From Syncephalis fuscata (taxonomy: Eukaryota; Zoopagomycota; Zoopagomycetes; Zoopagales; Piptocephalidaceae), in NCBI GenBank assembly GCA_025786725.1, contig JAHLTZ010000040.1, positions 116,980 to 180,979 on the forward strand: a stretch of 64,000 nucleotides of DNA, read 5' to 3'. Below are positions 1-12,518 of the stretch, piece by piece (the stretch's first letter is position 1; each line of letters opens with the position of its first letter). The position numbers were made by a program, and so were the translations under genes. The notes beneath the pieces were generated by a model. The model worked only from the letters and a program-made list of their open reading frames with translations. It had not been told where the DNA came from and did not search any database.

Positions 1-59
1 CTATTAGAAGACTAATTCTTAATACATTCATAATAATAGTATATATTCTATATGTATAG

Positions 60-2696
60 AATGGACTCGATACCATGTTGGAACGCGCAAAACAAACAGT
101 ATTTTCATGTAAAGTATGTAAAATGTATTTATTCGGTTAATTGTTATGGTGTAGCGATATAGATGGCTGACAAAGCATTGGTGTACCATTTAGGATCTAT
201 TGATATTTCTACGTAAACGTGCGGCCATCGAGGAAGAATATGGACGAGCTATGCTTAAATTAGTAGTAGCAGCAAGAAACGGTGGACCGACCGGATCGCA
301 AACAGCAGTAAGTATAATTGCACTGTGTAGCGGATGTGTGCATCAACGTGCATATCGCCAAGTGGAGAATATGTTTGTTACGAAGGAGTGTGAAGAAAGG
401 AGAAAATACTACTGCTCGTCAAAGTAGTGACAACTATGACAGTGCATTCACCGACCATTGCAATGGTGATCGTCATCATGTGCAGTCGATAGAGAGAGTG
501 AAATGTGGCCATATGCATACAAAACATCAATGCGCTGACACATGCCACGTAGTTCGTATGGAGAATCCATGCAGTCAATTTTTAAAATCCACGAGACATT
601 GGACAAAACCACATTAAATTATCATCGACTATTGGCGATATTGCCGAAGGATTACAATCACTACTTAAAGATACAGATCGTGCTCGTAAAAGTGTAAGTT
701 AATATTGGTATCAGTTAAATATTGGCTAATATAGTTTATTTAATTATTTGGTGATCAGTTAAGAGAAATGGGATTAAAATTTTATCGTGGATTACTTGAG
801 GCAGAAACCTCAGTAGACAAGGTGTGTATGCATGTGGATGATATGTGGTGTGTGTATGTGTGTATGTGTGTGCACATGAACATTTGTATGGTTGGCTGTA
901 TGTACATGTATGTAATGTGTGATGAGTGTGGCTGATGAGCGATTTACCTGTACAGAAGTATGCATTGACACATGTGTACATCTATACCGGTTTTATTGGT
1001 TATTCAATGTGAGATGTTCTATAGCTTACAGGTTTTTTCTTTTTATTTATTTTATTAGGCTCGATCTAAATACGATTCATCTTGTGAAGAATGGGAACGT
1101 ACACTTATACAACAAAGAAATGGAGAAGTGCTGTCACCGGGCAGAAAGCCTGCATCCAATCCATTGTCGCGGTTTAAACAACGCACCCCACATAGTGTAA
1201 GTAGTATAGAAAGTGGATCTGTAAATACTAATAGCAACGGCAACGACTAGTTGAATCGAAATGAAGAAGATGCACGTGTACGCGTCGATTCGGCCAATGA
1301 CAACTATAAAGCACAATTAGCACTGGCCAATGCAGTACGACACGACTATTTCCACTCTAATATGCCATTAGTGCTTCAGGTGATTAGTAACAATTTATTG
1401 TATTAGCTTGTATATTTAGCAATCTATAGGCACTATTAGAAGCACTCGAGGAATGTGACTATGGCATGCAGTATTATTTGGCCAAATATGCCTTTAATAC
1501 AGAGTCTTTACAATTGTTGGATGCCACAGCTGTATCACCATCTGATCGTAAAGGTAATGAATATCTGTATATATTAGATTAGTTTTAGTTCTAATATATA
1601 TGTGTGTGTGTATATGTATATATTTAATTTGAAATATAGTCATAGGATTGCGGGCACAAGTTGATCAAATTAACCATCAAAAGGATTTACAAGCTTATAT
1701 TATGAAATTCCATGCACGGGATGTTGGCGTTAAACGACGTGAAGATATTCCTTACGAAGAATATCCATTCGTAAGTTATAATTATAACATTTGTTCATTA
1801 GACTAACAAACATATACAATGATAGTCTGATCAAGCCCGTTCTATTGTTAATCCACGTCCTATTTTCGGCGTTGATTTAGCAACACAGCTTAAACGAGAT
1901 AATATGGATATACCGCCCATTATATCAAAATGTGCTGCATCTATCGAAAAGCACGGTAATATGATATACATATAATTACAAATATATCGACTAACCACTT
2001 ATAATCAATTAGGTATTAAAAGTGAAGGCATCTATCGTATTTCCGGTCCTGTTTCTCAACTTCGTCAATTAAAGGCGGCATTCGACAAAGGTACTACTAT
2101 CATTATTATTATTATTATTATTATTATTGACATGGCAATGAATAACATATAAACTAACCTATTATTTATTTAGATAATGAGTTGGTAGTATTGGGTGAAA
2201 AAGATCCATTATACGATATCAATGCCATTGCCGGTGTATTAAAACAATATTTACGTGAACTACCCGAACCACTACTTACACGCTCGTTAAGTGAAGAGTT
2301 TATACAAGCAGCAGGTAAGTCGATGGATATTTCTATTTAATTATTTACTAATAGAAATGTTATAGCCGCAGATGATACCAAATCACTGGCTGCCTGTGTT
2401 AAAAGAATGCCTATTGCCAATGCAAAAGTATTAAATTTCCTAATTGCCCATCTATGCCGGTAAGTATTTTATTTAATGCCATTTAACACAGTTAACATAT
2501 TTCTATTAGTGTACGTGACTATGAAGCACTTAATCGTATGGGAGCCAACAATATTTCCATTATATTTGGACCCACGATCACTTGTGGCGATGAATCACTG
2601 AATCCAATGGTTGATATGGCACGAAGATGTAAAGTCATTGAAATGATGATCATCTATCGAACGGCAATCTTTACCGGTGAAAATAATATATTTTAA
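60..2696 (+). CDS. RGD1: RGD1-like F-BAR / RhoGAP protein (5' partial)
   Basis: GTPase-activating protein for Rho-type GTPases that binds membranes through an F-BAR domain and acts at polarised growth sites. The visible exons start after an acceptor at 59 and the N-terminus lies outside the window. Exons at about 60-113, 194-307, 575-693, 759-821, 1059-1197, 1252-1380 and onward encode F-BAR helices ([41 protein letters not shown]). The exons from about 1825 encode the RhoGAP domain, with GVDLATQL, the arginine-finger motif GIYRISG (about 2030) and [13 protein letters not shown]. The stop is TAA at 2694. The frame breaks near 635, where one base must be restored to pass from HRLLA to [12 protein letters not shown]; this is probably a sequencing deletion. 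An apparent in-frame TAG at about 1249 is removed by a 54-nt GTAAGT-TAG intron. An AT-rich ATT repeat (2100-2130) lies in an intron. Confidence 0.88.
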
Positions 2697-3901
2697 TCAT
2701 TGCAAGACACTTGCTATTATCTATGTATTAGAACTAATTAACTATTTCATATTAATCATTTGTTTTATGCTTGCAAATAATAAATTTCGTTTTCATTCTT
2801 TCATTTATTAATTGGTTGGTTGATATGTCTTGTCATTTTAGTATTAATATTATATTACAATTAATTATTCATTTATTGATTAATTGGTGTATTAGATGGC
2901 GTGTTCGGTTTATTTGCTAGTTAATCCGCTCATTCGTTTCGTTTCGTTTCCTTTTCATCTATACTCGCTTACATATCCATTTTTTTCTGTCCAAATATAG
3001 GTACGCGTTATATTGCTGTGAATAGTATGAGTATTACGACCACCGTGGTTACTCGACAGCAGGTAAGCGTTTAGGGTAGAGAACGCATGCTTATTTCTAC
3101 CATGAATTATCGGATGTGGAAACGGACCTGCAAATGTTGATGCGCTGCATGTGCATCATAATGATAGTAGACTAGTCATTCTCTATAGATGTTTATTGAT
3201 GGTAGCATAGTTAATGGTGATTCATTTTCTAACACGTCGATACTACTGATACAATTCAAGGCTTCATCCCATTACGTATCATATTAATCTGCTTAAAACA
3301 CGCGTATTTGTAACTTGTTCTATTTTTCTTTCCATTACAAATCAAGAAAGAATATATATATATATGTGTGTGTATTTTGAATTTAAATCTTTCTACTGCG
3401 GCGCAATTATCCTTTTCTATTTCACTTTGGATTCCTTTGGTCATCTCTTCTTTTACTTACTTGCACCACTCCTTCTTACTTTGAGATAGACTCATCTGGT
3501 CTATGTTGGCATAGTAGTCGAGTACAAGGTTGTGTACGTATACAGACGGTAGTGAATCAATTTTATTTTGATACCTGGTCGGCAGATTAAGCTCTCCTAG
3601 TCTGTTGGCACGCTTTCCCTACAGACTGTTACTTCTACTGGCACACCAACAACAACAGCAACACCACCACCACGACAACGACGACTTTATTGTTACTACA
3701 CTCTATTATTGCGCACTCAAAGCCTATTTTACTCGCTCACTCATCCTACCACATTCTTTATTTCCATCGTACTCTTTTCTTTTATACACAACAGCAATAA
3801 CCAATAGCCGTTTTGCTTACCATCCAACGAATTTATTACTATAGTCTGCTTGCTTTTCGATTGCACCTTGTTTAGACGGCCAAGGCTGCGCACTACTCAG
3901 T
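2697..3901. other. Intergenic region upstream of the ZDS-like gene
   Basis: About 1.2 kb without a supportable gene. It is AT-rich near 2700-2900 and CT-rich near 3400-3850, the latter probably promoter and 5' leader of the downstream gene. A 60-nt open stretch at about 3001-3062 flanked by TATAG and GTAAGC looks like an exon, but I could not attach it confidently to either neighbour. A short TATATA/TGTG tract lies at 3353-3374. Confidence 0.5.
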
Positions 3902-5998
3902 ATGTCTCATCCCGATACTGCCGATGTTGAAAATAGGACCGATGGACAGGAATTGGTATTGGATGTTGCCAACACTACCATAGACGCCGTTGTCGAGTCA
4001 GCGTTAGCGTCGTTGAGCACGTCGACCGAACAGACGACCAGTAACGAGAATGAAAAGAGTATCAAAGATGAAGAGACTGAAGATCCACTCCTGGGACTAT
4101 CGGCTGATCGGACCAAGTCGTTTGGGTGCCGGCTCGTCTTCATCCAACCATTGCGCCACATGAGTTTAAATCATGGCTTGAAGAACACTCGAGCGCGGTT
4201 AATCTTAACGAGACTATGCTTGGACGTCGTCGATCGATTCTATCGCTGCACTCGTACTCAAAACGAGCCAGTGTTTCAATGGACCAAGATGTTATTGGGC
4301 CAGTGAAGGAGGAAGAGGCAGCTGCGGCTTCGGCCTCTTTCCACGATGTAGCTGACGACATGTCGACCTACGACGAGTCAACGAGTACGCTAAAGGCTGT
4401 GCTTAAACGACGATTCAGTCTAAATGTGCCTAGTAAGCTGTGATATAGCATATAGAGTGAAATAAGCATTAATCTTTATGTTTGAACAATAGAGGGACTT
4501 TTAGAGGATGAGGATAGCACAGAAGCTATAAACGAGGCGGCTCGCCATCTACAAGCAATAGAGCGAGTATGCGACGTTCTGTTAGATCACGCATATATCG
4601 TACTGGATCGACCGGTACAGCTGGTGGCCGTAGCGCTGTACTATCTCGTCGTGGTGCTCATCGACGCTTTACTTCGTCGACAAACGATCAACTTGGAGCT
4701 GATGGCGATAAAACCGACGGCGATTCACCGCCTAACAGCTCTGTACCGCCACAAGAAGAAAGAGCTAGCCTTGATGCGCTTCCAAACACCCCACCGCCCA
4801 TACCAATTATGGAACCACACGCACGACTTAACTATATGCAGGATAAAGAGTTTAAAGTATTGGATCGACCATATAGCCTTGGTGCACAAAAAAGCCTACC
4901 AGAAGAGCCAATACCGTCTAAACGATCCATGGATGCAATATCAATTAATGAACGACGTCATACTGCATTGTCAAATGTACAGCATTCAGTTGTGCGTAGT
5001 ACACGTTCTAGTGATAATATGCTAGCTGCATTCCGTAAGGATAGTTCATTGGTTCGGGCGCATACAACATCAATTGGCGGCGGCAATGATGTTAGTAATG
5101 AGGAGAAGCGATCCACGAAAAAGGCATCTGCTTGGTCATGGCTATGGGGCGGTGACTCACAGGTTGAAGCAGAAACGGCTAGAATGCGTAAACGTAACAT
5201 TCCTACACCAATAATTGACACATCAATTGCATCCGAAAATGACAGCGGTTCTGAAGGCCGACCATCAATTGAATTGGGCCAACCAAATATTGAAATGAGT
5301 CTTAATAATGGAAAAGAAACTGAAAAGAAAAAGAAGGCGGCGTATCATCGTTCTTCTTTTCATCCTCTCGTTCAAAACAGAAGCAGCAACAGAATACATC
5401 GGGACGTGGAAACGACGACGCTAATGGTAATGGTCTATCGTCGGCTTCTATTTCACCTGCATCGCCAGCCACTCCAAACCAGACTTTACTCGACGGTATG
5501 TCAGCTACTGGCGATTCAGCTAATGCGCGGTCAACACTGCCACCCATGCGCTACACGAACTACAACCGATTCCCTATTCATATTGAACGAGCCATCTATC
5601 GTCTGTCGCATGTTAAACTATCTAATCCACGACGTGCTCTTAATGAGCAGGTGCTTATTTCAAATATGATGTTCTGGTATTTGTCGTTGATTAGCCAACA
5701 GACTGGCATGAATGCATCGACTGAGCCATCGGCACAAGATGGTCGAGTGGCACGTGAAACAGCTGCCGTTAAAAGCCGAGTCGCTAAAGGCGCCGGTGGC
5801 CGTAAGAAGAAGAGCAGCAATAAACGACAAGCACCTGCCGCTCCCTTACTTGGACAAGAGTTTACAACGCCTGCTTATAACGGCTATCGATCATCGGCAT
5901 CGGCGTCGCCTTCAGCCTCGGAGGACGATGACGATGACGATGATGAAGATGATGTGCCATTGGCGCGTATTCGCCATAGTCCAATTCCGGCCTCGTAA
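3902..5998 (+). CDS. ZDS1: ZDS1/ZDS2-like polarity and PP2A regulator (frame broken three times)
   Basis: Fungal Zds proteins bind the PP2A regulatory B subunit Cdc55 and link cell polarity to mitotic exit. The N-terminal block VPARLHPTIAPHEFKSWLEEH (4126 on) and the C-terminal Zds_C block IERAIYRLSHVKLSNPRRAL followed by QVLISNMMFWYL (about 5585-5690) are diagnostic. A WSWLWGGDS motif lies between them. The ATG at 3902 starts an acidic N-terminus. One intron runs from 4433 to 4492. The C-terminal tail is basic, then has an Asp run, and ends at TAA 5996. Three points need one extra base: about 4121 (TTTGGG, restoring FWVPA), about 4568 (before RRSVRS) and about 5325-5336 (an A/G-rich homopolymer). 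The conserved blocks on both sides argue for sequence errors rather than a dead gene. Confidence 0.85.
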
Positions 5999-6245
5999 TT
6001 ATTGCCTCTTGTATGTACTATATCTATATCTATACACGCACTCTATCCATCTACACCAGTAGTTTATCATACACACACCTACACCTATTAGTAAAATGAC
6101 CCAATCACACCAACTATATATGATATAATTTAAAGTGTATATTTTAAATAGATTTTGTTACTTTCTAATGAATTAAATATAAATAATGAATAGAACAGTA
6201 AGCATATTAATACTAATACTAATTTATTGGACTAAATGAAACTAT
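5999..6245. other. Convergent intergenic spacer (ZDS-like / RPA1)
   Basis: A 247-bp AT-rich spacer between two convergent genes. It presumably holds both 3' UTRs and polyadenylation signals. No gene seen. Confidence 0.5.
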
Positions 6246-9043
6246 TTAATTGTATTGTTTGATCATTTCCAATAGTTGTTTGCCATAAGCAACTGGTTCA
6301 ACGGGTGATGCATCAACGGCACTCATACGAACACGTTGTGTATCCTAAATAAGGAATAGTTACAAATTGTTAATATATTATAAAGTGTCAGTTTAATTAT
6401 CCTACATTATAAGTTTCTTCTTTAGCTCTGCATCTAAATATATATGGTTTGAAAAGTGCATCTTGAATAGCCGATTTATAAGCCTCATCGTTGGATAACT
6501 GATTAATGTTCAGCAGATATTAGCAATAATTATACTAGTATATTAATTACTTACTCTTATATTTTCAAGTTCATCGGCTGTACGGCCAAATATTTGAATA
6601 CCCGTCTCGTTAAAGCCTTGAAGCCAACCTTGTCCACACAGATCACTAACATTGAAACTAAGAATATAGCTATTTATGATTAATTAGTCAACTATTTAAT
6701 CAACACACATATATATACATATGTATATATGTAACTTACCGGTGTTCAGGTGATCCATAAGCACGTTGACATTTTTCGCAGAACCAACTGCCATCACTTT
6801 CAGATGTGACTTTTTTATTACAGTTTTCACTTGGACAGGCAGTGTAGTAGAGGTTATCGCGTACTTTAGTGATAACACCTTTAATGTTGAAATAATCAGC
6901 CTATCAATGATTTATTAGATGGCCATAGATACATTTTGCTATAATTTCCTTACCTTTTCACCTGTACCAATATTTTCATCTTTAACTTGTTCAAATGTTT
7001 TAAAGTTATTGCGACGGGAACCACCTGCACCTGCACCACCGCCAATATGACCACCAGTGAAACTGCTAAAGTTAACACTTGCTCCTTGAGCATCATACCT
7101 ATTGTACATAGTAGAATTGTATTAGTAACAATGCTATTATGTTGTATTATAATCCTACCAGCCACGTAGTCGATGTGATTCAGGAATGTCTGGATTAACG
7201 GCCATAATAGCCGAACTCAACATTGATAGCGACCGACCTATAGTATATATATATATATATATGAGTTGATATTTCATTTTACTTATTCGATTTACCTTGA
7301 AAGTCACCAACACGTACACCTTTAAATGCAATTACTGGCTGGTTATCACCATTAAACGTTTCAGCTTGATTGCCCCATAGTGTTAATCGAACGGCAAATA
7401 GACTTTCATCAACAAGTGTTATTTCACGTTTAACCAACTGTTATCGCCATGAATATAATTAGTTATGTATTAGCCATATATCAGCTATGATCTAATCATT
7501 ACTTACTGGACGTTGTGTAGTTTTTGAAATAATCTGTGACAATTCTTCTACATCTTTAACCACACCAATGACATCTAAAAACAGTATATAAATATACGAT
7601 TGTTTGATTTACCTATTAATTAGCTTACCAACTGAGGCGTCTTTATCAACATTGATCAGATCAGCAATACGGACAAAGTTAAATCGAATAGATGGAACAG
7701 CTGAACTATCAGGACACTAATATACTAATAAGTCATTATAATTAAAGATCCACTTCGCTTACTAGTCTAATTTGTGTGCCACTTTCAAAGGTAAGTTCAT
7801 AGCTATTTTGTACAGTTGAAAATTGCTGTTTTGCAATATTGACTCTAGCGTTGGAGACGTAATAAACCTTTTATACAATTAGCTAATTATACAAAGCTTA
7901 TGTATTGTATTATTAACTACCTTATTCTCCTCTAACATTGGATAGAATTGATCGACTTGGTCACGGAAAGCAGTGGCCCGGATTTCACCCTATATTATGA
8001 ATAAGTACAGCGTATTACTGGTACAGTTGTCGATCTTACTGAGTCATCGAGGAAAGTAACATTGAATAGCTTTCCTTCACCACGAGCATTCTTCCAAGTT
8101 CTAATGTCCGACTTGGTTAATACACGAGCTCGAATGGTCCATCTGTGTTTAATAGTATGTATATATATATATATATGAGTCATAGTATATCATTTTTTGT
8201 TTAATAAATTACCTATTTTGATACGGATTCACACTGCTAATCGGGTGTAGATCTGCTGGTTCACCGGGTCTACTACTATAATATTACGTTAATATATCAA
8301 TCCATTTACTGGCTTGCATTACTAACCCGCTTGATGTATTCGTATTATTTGTATACGATGTTGGATTGTTTGGTCTTGATGCGTTGGTCGTGGCTGTTGC
8401 GGTAGGTGCAGCATTATAAGGTTTTGGTGCTGGCGCAGTAGGTGCATTTGATGGTGCAGATGCAGATGTTGTTCCAGTTGTGGTGGCTGTATTGGGAATA
8501 GGCTCAATAGAAGTAGGATTACCAATACGATCAGCAATACCAACAACACTGGTAAGCAATACAATAACAATACTATCAAATAGATTAGTTTAATACAACA
8601 TATATCGCTTTATTTTGTTCTTACCGACGATTTTGAACAGCATTACAACTATATTTATCAAGACGAATAATAGAGTTCTTTACCAGTTGATCACTGGTAA
8701 TTATATCGTTTAGTTGCGTAGAAAGCATAGCTAAATAGATATTGAATAAACAACTACAACTCCTCTCTCTCTATATATATTCTTACCTTGCATGTACAGT
8801 GTGCCATCCGAGATAATAAGTCTATAATATTGTAGTTGTAAACGCAGTTTAGCAATCAATCAGATTCATAGCTATATATATATATATACTAAAACTATTC
8901 TTACCGATAGCGATCAGGACTATCAGGAGAGTTGGCTGGTAGTTTTTTAACATTGATTACTTGAACCAATGGATCAATCAGTGACGGCTCAATACTGACG
9001 TCGTCATAGATTTGGCGAATAGCATTGCTAGTCAGTTGTGCCA
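6246..9043 (-). CDS. RFA1: Replication protein A large subunit (RPA70)
   Basis: Large subunit of the heterotrimeric single-stranded DNA-binding complex used in replication, repair and recombination. The start [15 protein letters not shown] at 9043 opens the N-terminal OB fold (exons to about 8600). A Pro/Thr/Ala-rich linker follows (about 8284-8559). DNA-binding OB folds A and B come next ([37 protein letters not shown]). The last fold is OB-C with its zinc ribbon: [11 protein letters not shown] then [11 protein letters not shown], about 6745-6850, four cysteines visible. The protein ends MIKQYN with TAA at 6246. At least eleven short introns interrupt the gene and splicing gives a continuous frame without corrections. 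It is convergent with the ZDS-like gene and lies 226 bp downstream of the PANK4-like gene on the same strand. Assignment is secure. Confidence 0.93.
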
Positions 9044-9269
9044 TCGTGTAAACAGGAGTAGAAATAGTAGAAAGAATAAACGTTGCCAAAGAATGAAAGA
9101 AGTGGAAACAAGTGGAAAGAAAGAAGTGAAAATATGACGCGCAATGACACGGTTTTAATTTGAAAAACGCGTCTAAAATGTCATAATTATTCATTAATAT
9201 TTATTACAATCAAGTGTCATAATTATTAACATTAACATGATTATTATTATGATTATGATTATTATTGTA

Positions 9270-12009
9270 CTATAACGCAGGTTCAAATCGACACATGCCA
9301 CAATACATAACAGTATCAGATTTCTTGGCTGCCCAAGCATTCTTAAATACAGCAATTTTAAGAGCATCACAGTTAAATCGTGCGTTTAAATTGGTATGAA
9401 TAGCACGGCCCATTCCCTAAATATTATAAATAACCATATTTAATATAATGACTTTTAATTAAAAGTATCTAGTTACTTGCCTCAATAATAATAAGATCCG
9501 CCGTTGTACAGATTGCTGCACAATCTTCATTTAATCGACGCAAGTCTAAACAAGGACTATCGCTGCCTGTACCAATAATAGTCAAGTTACCATCACGCCA
9601 TGCATCGGCTAATGATCGATCAAGTTTAATAACACGGTCCATAAGCTCAAGCAATTCTGTGGTCTATTAACAGCATCGCCATATCAATATCAATATTAAT
9701 ACTAATATTAACTAACTAGCTAGCTAGCTATTTCTACTTACTGTAATGTCATTCAATGCTGGATAACTATTGGCCGCCAGTGTTACACGTGTGCCCATCG
9801 CTATAAGTTGACGCACAAATGGTAGAATACCTAGAACAATATCGGCACCACTGTTATCGACAAAGGCAACAACATGTTGATAGACGGGACCAGTCTCGAT
9901 TCGATCGATAAATGAAGATGCATCGTAATATTCTGGTGGATATTCTATTAATTCACCGGCCGTCTCAAATACCAATTCATGATTACGCAGTAACTCAAGG
10001 GTTTGATTAGATCCCCAGTCAAACATATTGCCTATGTATTAATAGGTAAGGACTGTTGTCTATACTTGTACACACTAATTGCTTACCAGCTAGTACATTG
10101 TTAATAAGCAGCGTCCACTTTTCCCGTATATCTGTTATAGCATCAACTTGTTTTAATATACCAGGTAGAGTGTTGATAGAAGCATCTACTTCACGTCGTT
10201 TAACCGGTTCAAACACATCGAAAAAGCCAAATTCATGTAGACAGCGTTCACGTAGATCAAGTAGACTACGCACTGTCAATGCACCATACACGCCTGGATT
10301 GCTGCTTAATCGAGCAAAATGTTCGCGTAGTGTTGCCACAAATGCTTCAACACGCATATGTGCTCCTTCTTTATCTTCGGGCTGCCAATCAATCGCTAGT
10401 TGTGACAAATTGCTCAGATTCCGCTCCAGTGCATTTAACCAGTATTGGTGATCTTCTGGTAGAGAAAGTGCATGTGTATCCGGTCGATATTCTCGCACAT
10501 CAAGTAATTTCGGTAATGGGCCATGCCACTTGGTAATGAATCAAGTACACCCATGGCATTGACTGAATTTATCGCAATCTTTGTTGTACGAGTAAAGTTC
10601 TCGGAGAATGATGATCGCTTTAGCGTATTCTGATGTTTAAGGAACGCGCCTACTGCTCCTAAATAACCTTCATGACGTAAAAAAAAAGCTTGCATTGATC
10701 CAGCCGACCAGAACTTGATGGCATAGGAGAGTGTGCCCATTGTTACCGCATGTCCTAATAATGATATGCTCGTCAATACTAACGAAACAACATATATATA
10801 TAGACAAAATACCTCGAATGAAATAGCCACCAAAATAGATACGTGTCAAATTATGGGCACGTGCATTCAAATAAGCAATCTGTCCAATATTATTACTAAT
10901 TCATAGCTAGTTAGTATTATAGAATATTAATGATGTCAAGTATTACCTAATCATAAATAATAACGAACGTGCCACATCAGCATTATTAAACGACTTGGAA
11001 TGGCTGTGTCTAAATGCTTTGCCCATTGATGAAGCAATAGTGGTGGCTTTTAGCCCAACCTTGTTGTAATCAGTGCCATAAATGTCACCCACTAATAGAT
11101 CCTATTAAATATATGAATACCTATCATCTATTCATTAAATAATATATAAACGAACCACATTTGCATTATTGCCCTCTTTTGTCATTTCGAGAATATCTAG
11201 AAATGCTATAGATTATTATCATAGCTATATAAAGAACAGTTCAATTATAATTATTATAATTATAATTACCATCAAATGACGTATTTCCTTCAAGTAGTGA
11301 CATCAGTCCCCAAAAAGTACCACCACCCAACTAAAATTAACGATAGCATTAAAATATTATTAATTAAGTAAAATTAACTTACTGATGTGCCACTAATACG
11401 TTCATGTTGATTAGGACCAGTGACTTTAATCAAACTAATCATTTAATAAATATATTGGTTAATCAATCACTATAACTATTATGATTAATTGTATTACCTA
11501 ACACCTGATCCAATGTTGACCAACTATAATAATAGAATTTATTAATAAATACAATTACAAATACCATTTACTTACTAGAAATGGAAAACGGTCTTTTGTC
11601 ATTTCTTCAAAGCCCATTTCACCTTGTTCACTGAACATGAATACTTCATTAGAGATATGTTCTATAAAGAAGTTAATGCCTAATAGATGAAATAAATACA
11701 AGGATGCTATATACTGCGATAGAATAGATTACCAGTAATTAGGCATTCCATTTCATCTTCTTTACAAGCATCGATATTTAATCGGTCAAGTATAAGTTGA
11801 TGGTATTTGTGTGCACCACCACCAGTGGCAGTTATTTGCAATGGCCGACTTGTTTTATTACTAGACTTTGACTCAGCTATCAATGTTTGTAGAAATTCGA
11901 TACACGTATCAATATCGGTCGTTTCAAACCGAGCAAAGTTAAGTCGGCCACCTGCTATACCAGGTCGTCGTGAGAAATACACCACTTTAATAAGTGAGCC
12001 ACCAATCTA

Positions 12010-12050
<41 letters not shown>

Positions 12051-12217
12051 TCAACAATAATATAGTTGTGGTATGGTTAGCTGTCTAGCAACGAGTTTAA
12101 TAGTATAACTTGCATCAAGGGCAATGTGCGACACTTGGTCCGTGTGATGGGGTAGTAGAATACCTCGCGTCTCTCCGAGGACACCTCCTCACTGATAGTT
12201 GCGCCGTGAGCATTCAT
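9270..12217 (-). CDS. PANK4: PANK4-like type II pantothenate kinase fused to DUF89 phosphatase
   Basis: The N-terminal half matches eukaryotic type II pantothenate kinase: SHIALD joined to [62 protein letters not shown] and [14 protein letters not shown]. The C-terminal half matches the DUF89 metal-dependent phosphatase: [33 protein letters not shown] and [10 protein letters not shown]. This order is that of PANK4, whose DUF89 part hydrolyses 4'-phosphopantetheine and related metabolites in CoA homeostasis. Whether this kinase half is active cannot be told here. Intron 1 (12007-12113) is a GC-AG intron filled with a TAG repeat. Two single-base gaps are inferred, near 12178 (between EEVSSE and [10 protein letters not shown]) and near 10520 (between DSLPSG and [12 protein letters not shown]). 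The start ATG is at 12217 and the stop TAG at 9270. Confidence 0.88.
12007..12113 (-). other. GC-AG intron of the PANK4-like gene with TAG microsatellite
   Basis: The donor is GAT|GCAAGT and the acceptor CTATAG|ATTGGT. Splicing here joins IALD to IGGSLIK exactly as in pantothenate kinases. Fourteen or so tandem TAG/CTA units (about 12009-12050) sit just inside the 3' splice site. Confidence 0.75.
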
Positions 12218-12518
12218 TCCTAAAGTCGATATACAAACAAACGAACGAACGAACAAACTATGAAAGATAAGAGGCAGGCCAACAAAGAAAGCGAGAGTAA
12301 GAGAGATTAGAAAAGAAAGACGAGATAAATAGTAACAGTAGTAGTGGTAGTGGTAGTTAGTACAACGACGATAAGCACGAAAGCAACCAAGCTACGTAGT
12401 TGTCACGTGATTTGTCGTAAAAACTTGGCAACACCATTATTAATGTAAATATGAATATAAATATGACACAAATCTATTTCTTTCTATATTCTTTTCTCGC
12501 ACCATTGTCACTATCAAT
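12218..12518. promoter_or_regulatory. Divergent promoter region between PANK4-like and SERINC genes
   Basis: A 301-bp spacer between two divergently transcribed genes, so probably a shared bidirectional promoter. It is purine-rich (GAAAGA/GAGA tracts on the plus strand) with an ACGAACGAAC-type short repeat near 12240. No defined element recognised. Confidence 0.4.

Noticed and set aside
1198-1251. In-frame TAG in the F-BAR region of the RGD1-like gene
   Set aside because: It is removed by a 54-nt intron with GTAAGT donor, CTAAT branch-like site and TAG acceptor, in phase.
3001-3062. Exon-like segment between TATAG and GTAAGC, possibly a last exon of the RGD1-like gene or a first exon of the ZDS-like gene
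   Set aside because: Joining to RGD1 needs an intron of over 300 nt, unlike its other introns; no recognisable motif; the ZDS ATG at 3902 is sufficient.
3605-3844. 79-codon hydrophobic open frame upstream of ZDS
   Set aside because: Low-complexity CT- and CAA-rich leader sequence; no domain, no conservation evidence.
9278-9292. GGTTCAAATC string resembling the T-loop of a tRNA
   Set aside because: It is inside the last codons of the PANK4-like gene and there is no acceptor stem or anticodon arm around it.
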